Under the pieces are notes generated by a model. It ran no database searches. It was not told the DNA's origin and was given only the letters and a program-made list of their open reading frames with translations. DNA of 64,000 nucleotides. Source: Bryoerythrophyllum caledonicum (lineage: Eukaryota > Streptophyta > Bryopsida > Pottiales > Pottiaceae). The stretch covers positions 37,648,371-37,712,370 of the forward strand of contig OZ020515.1 in the NCBI GenBank assembly GCA_963971425.1. Direction: 5' to 3'. This document shows, piece after piece, positions 61,669 to 64,000 of the stretch (positions are counted from its first letter, which is position 1; each line of letters begins with the position of its first letter). The position numbers and the translations under genes are program-made.

Positions 61669-64000
61669 CTATGGAGGGGGGTTTAAAGTGTCCGGAAGGG
61701 GTTGATTGTTTTCAAGTTTACGTTTATGTAGGAGTATTGACATAGCATGTTGAATTGCATTAGTGTTAATATTTGAAAAGGTGGTTTGGATTGAAGTGAT
61801 GGGGATTTTAAAGGTTTCTTCAATAATTGTCATTGAGGGGATGAAGGTGGTGGCTCTAGCACCCGCGGTGATAACAATGAGGGGGTCTACTTTCCATCCT
61901 AGTGCTTGAATATCATCAAGTAGTGGTTGGTATTTATTTGTTTTGTTTGAGATGGTGTCCGGGGAGAATCTATCATTACAGTATGTGAATTCAATAAATT
62001 GGATGGTGAGATTAGGGTCTATATGGTTTGGTGGGGGGTCTTTGTAAGAAAGTCCTCTAACACATAGTAGGTCCGGTTTGAATCTTGCATTACAATGACA
62101 TCTTTGGGTATTACAGATGCATGGTAATAGCCACGGAGGGACCGTATTTTCTTGTGGATTGTCATTAAAGGTTCCGGCATTCATGAGAATGAAACACCGA
62201 GATTTGGTTGATGATATGAGTAGTTTACGAATAGCCCATACGGCTTTATTGTGTCTCTTGACAATTAGTGAGTGTATATGGGGGTTTTGGCACTTGAGTA
62301 AGACATGTAGCCATGTGTCTGGGTCCGTGGTGTTATAAATTGGACATGTAATTGTAGGGAATCTTTCTATTCCAAAGAAGAGTTGTTTACGGGCATTCCC
62401 CATGTATTGTCCGGTGCGAAATTTGATTAGGCATGTGATTTGTGAATCCGTTATAATGGGGTTTTCCCAAAAATTGTTGGATAGAACGTTATGAATGTTT
62501 GGGTTGCCAGTCCATTTATCAATATTGGGGAAGTTTTCTGTAAGTTGTTTTAGGTTATTTACAAGATCATGTTTTTTGAGGTATTTGTCCAAGAATCGTA
62601 TGGGGCCTTTGTCAGGAGTTTCACCCATAGAGGGCCATTCATATCTATGGAAGTAGTATGGGGTGGCATGGGCGTGTTCGTATGGGTGTTCGGCATTCTT
62701 GTGGGTTTTTTCTCTTCCTTCCTTTGCTAGTTTGTCGGCTTGTTCATTACCGTCGATATTAGCATGGGCACGGACTTTATGGAGTGTAGTAATTTGTGTA
62801 CGGTTTTGGAGCATTTCAACCATAGATGTAAGGATAGTTTTATCCGGGTGACTATTGTGTAAAGTAGGGTGTTTAATATGTGTATTAAGGAGGTATAGTA
62901 CATTTATGCAATCTGTAAAAATGTGAGCCGGTTCGTGTGGGTATTGGGTGGTGATTATTTTAAGGGTTTTGTGTATAGCCATCATTTCGGCTCTTAGAAT
63001 ATTTTGGAGTCCATGTAGTCTTTTACCTAATTTAATTTGTTTGGTTGAATTGTATATCCCATAACCGGCTTTTTCACGATGCCAATGTCCCGGGCTTACT
63101 TCGGTTGGTTCTTTGAAGGAGCCGTCAGTGTAGTAGCTAAAGTTGGGGTCAAATTTAGGGTCTGTATTAATTTGGTAGTAGGAGAGGGGGAGGCTTAATT
63201 CGGCAATTTGTGATGTGGAGATGTTTGTGTGGGGGGCTTTAGACCATTTTTTGTTGCGATTTACACGGGTTGAAATGGGTGTGGGAGAAGCAATTGCGGT
63301 ATAGACCTTGTTAATGTTTAGATTTTTTGCTATCAAAGTTAGATGAGTAAGGTTGTCTAGAGTACCTATTTCACAAGTTTGTTGGTGTATACATAAGATA
63401 CGTAGAGTTGCCGGTTCAAGGCGGGGTGTTTGTATTTGCGGTGGTATAGTGGGTTCTTTGTATGTCATAGAGTCCGCTTCGAATAGTACTATGATGTGGG
63501 AGTCCGGGAATGGGCCTAAGTGTGGGTTAGGGTTATGGTACCAATGATTGTCGGGAGTGATAATAATGGTGATGTTGTGGTTGGGGTCATTATTTGCCGC
63601 TAGGCGTGCCCAATGTATTGCTTGTTGAGTTTCTTCTCCGTTGTGAGGGTGTGCAAGGCCTATTCCACTCCACTTGTAATCAAAAGCTTTACCAAGAGAA
63701 CCAAAAATCATATCGCGTTCGAATGGAGAGTAAAATTTTGAGATTTTTGTGGGGCATGTAACGGGGGATGAGAAGTATGAATGTGTGATATTCAGGGATG
63801 TAATAAGGTAGTCTAGGATAGGATCGGGTAATGTGTAGTGTGCATTTTTAAGGGGGTCATTTTTGGGTATTCGGTAGTTATATCTTTGGTATAGCCAAAC
63901 AATTTCGGTTTCAAAAGTTTGGGGTATTGGTTCAATGCTAATGGAGGTTTGTAGTGCATTGTGATATTGGTTCCATAGCCAATGTAGTCTAGTGAGTGGT
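61669..64000 (-). CDS. LINE pol C-terminal region with RNase H domain (partial, 5' end outside window)
   Basis: The frame is open from the window edge to the stop at 61669 (over 770 codons). Counting from the Met at 63,711, an RNase H domain spans about residues 190-335 with D196 (YYTDGSF), E242 (RAEMMAI), D267 (IFTDC) and D326 (GNEQADKLAK), the full catalytic set. It removes RNA from RNA-DNA hybrids during retrotransposition. Further on, residues about 440-490 resemble the C-terminal Cys/His motif of LINEs (CPIYNTTDPDTWLHVLLKC, then RHN), with the second cysteine replaced by Tyr. The absence of stops suggests a younger copy than the element it interrupts. Confidence 0.85.
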   Translation of the reverse strand, partial: PLTRLHWLWNQYHNALQTSISIEPIPQTFETEIVWLYQRYNYRIPKNDPLKNAHYTLPDPILDYLITSLNITHSYFSSPVTCPTKISKFYSPFERDMIFGSLGKAFDYKWSGIGLAHPHNGEETQQAIHWARLAANNDPNHNITIIITPDNHWYHNPNPHLGPFPDSHIIVLFEADSMTYKEPTIPPQIQTPRLEPATLRILCIHQQTCEIGTLDNLTHLTLIAKNLNINKVYTAIASPTPISTRVNRNKKWSKAPHTNISTSQIAELSLPLSYYQINTDPKFDPNFSYYTDGSFKEPTEVSPGHWHREKAGYGIYNSTKQIKLGKRLHGLQNILRAEMMAIHKTLKIITTQYPHEPAHIFTDCINVLYLLNTHIKHPTLHNSHPDKTILTSMVEMLQNRTQITTLHKVRAHANIDGNEQADKLAKEGREKTHKNAEHPYEHAHATPYYFHRYEWPSMGETPDKGPIRFLDKYLKKHDLVNNLKQLTENFPNIDKWTGNPNIHNVLSNNFWENPIITDSQITCLIKFRTGQYMGNARKQLFFGIERFPTITCPIYNTTDPDTWLHVLLKCQNPHIHSLIVKRHNKAVWAIRKLLISSTKSRCFILMNAGTFNDNPQENTVPPWLLPCICNTQRCHCNARFKPDLLCVRGLSYKDPPPNHIDPNLTIQFIEFTYCNDRFSPDTISNKTNKYQPLLDDIQALGWKVDPLIVITAGARATTFIPSMTIIEETFKIPITSIQTTFSNINTNAIQHAMSILLHKRKLENNQPLPDTLNPPP

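Larger units (their letters stand above)
61422..64000 (-). mobile_element. Nested LINE inserted in reverse orientation, running off the window
   Basis: Read on the minus strand it holds a long pol C-terminal frame (stop at 61669), a 3' UTR (61,447-61,668) and a (TTC)n tail at 61,422-61,446 abutting the interrupted reverse transcriptase of the plus-strand LINE. The 5' part lies beyond base 64,000. Confidence 0.8.

Overview
The window is nuclear DNA from a streptophyte, that is, a land plant or a close charophyte relative. The evidence is short GT-AG introns, TTTAGGG-type interstitial telomere repeats, a plant DUF707 gene, a plant group-E bZIP gene, a degenerate plant-style F-box gene and abundant plant-type DNA transposons. 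I cannot name the species. The F-box relic and the compact genes would suit a bryophyte-like plant, but that is a weak inference.

Layout: 0.16-1.13 kb holds a two-exon gene for a small cysteine-rich secreted protein. From 1.2 to 4.1 kb there is AT-rich repeat DNA, and 4.5-6.7 kb is a decayed PIF/Harbinger transposon carrying both of its genes. A nine-exon DUF707 gene lies on the minus strand at 7.97-10.83 kb. From 11.4 to 21 kb there are minisatellites and nested miniature transposons. At 23.7-29.0 kb a divergent pair of RNA-processing genes shares a 485-bp intergenic region: an SCNM1-like minor-spliceosome protein (minus) and snurportin-1 (plus), the import adaptor for capped snRNPs. From 32.0 to 35.4 kb there is a MULE-type MITE and a nest of elements of about 0.9 kb with CCCCTAAAGG-like ends and TTAA-like flanks.

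39.1-54.3 kb is a very large inverted duplication around a 200-N gap. Each arm carries a seven-exon group-E bZIP gene and an F-box pseudogene. The inner 6.3 kb of the arms is identical where compared, apart from a one-base indel near the gap. The outer 1.2 kb has clearly diverged. 54.3-57.2 kb is repeat-rich spacer.

57.2-64.0 kb holds two non-LTR retrotransposons (LINEs) in opposite orientation. The plus-strand copy has a (CAA)n tract, then a 2A-like ribosome-skipping motif (GDIETNPGP) just before an APE-type endonuclease and a reverse transcriptase. The minus-strand copy has inserted into that reverse transcriptase. It keeps a long open frame with an RNase H domain and ends in a conserved, hairpin-forming 3' UTR with a (TTC)n tail. 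Short pieces of the same 3' UTR at 32.4 and 55.9 kb show that the family has moved within this region.

The most notable items are the 2A-bearing LINE, the near-perfect bZIP palindrome (real or an assembly artefact), the TTAA-flanked piggyBac-like family, and the head-to-head SCNM1/snurportin pair.
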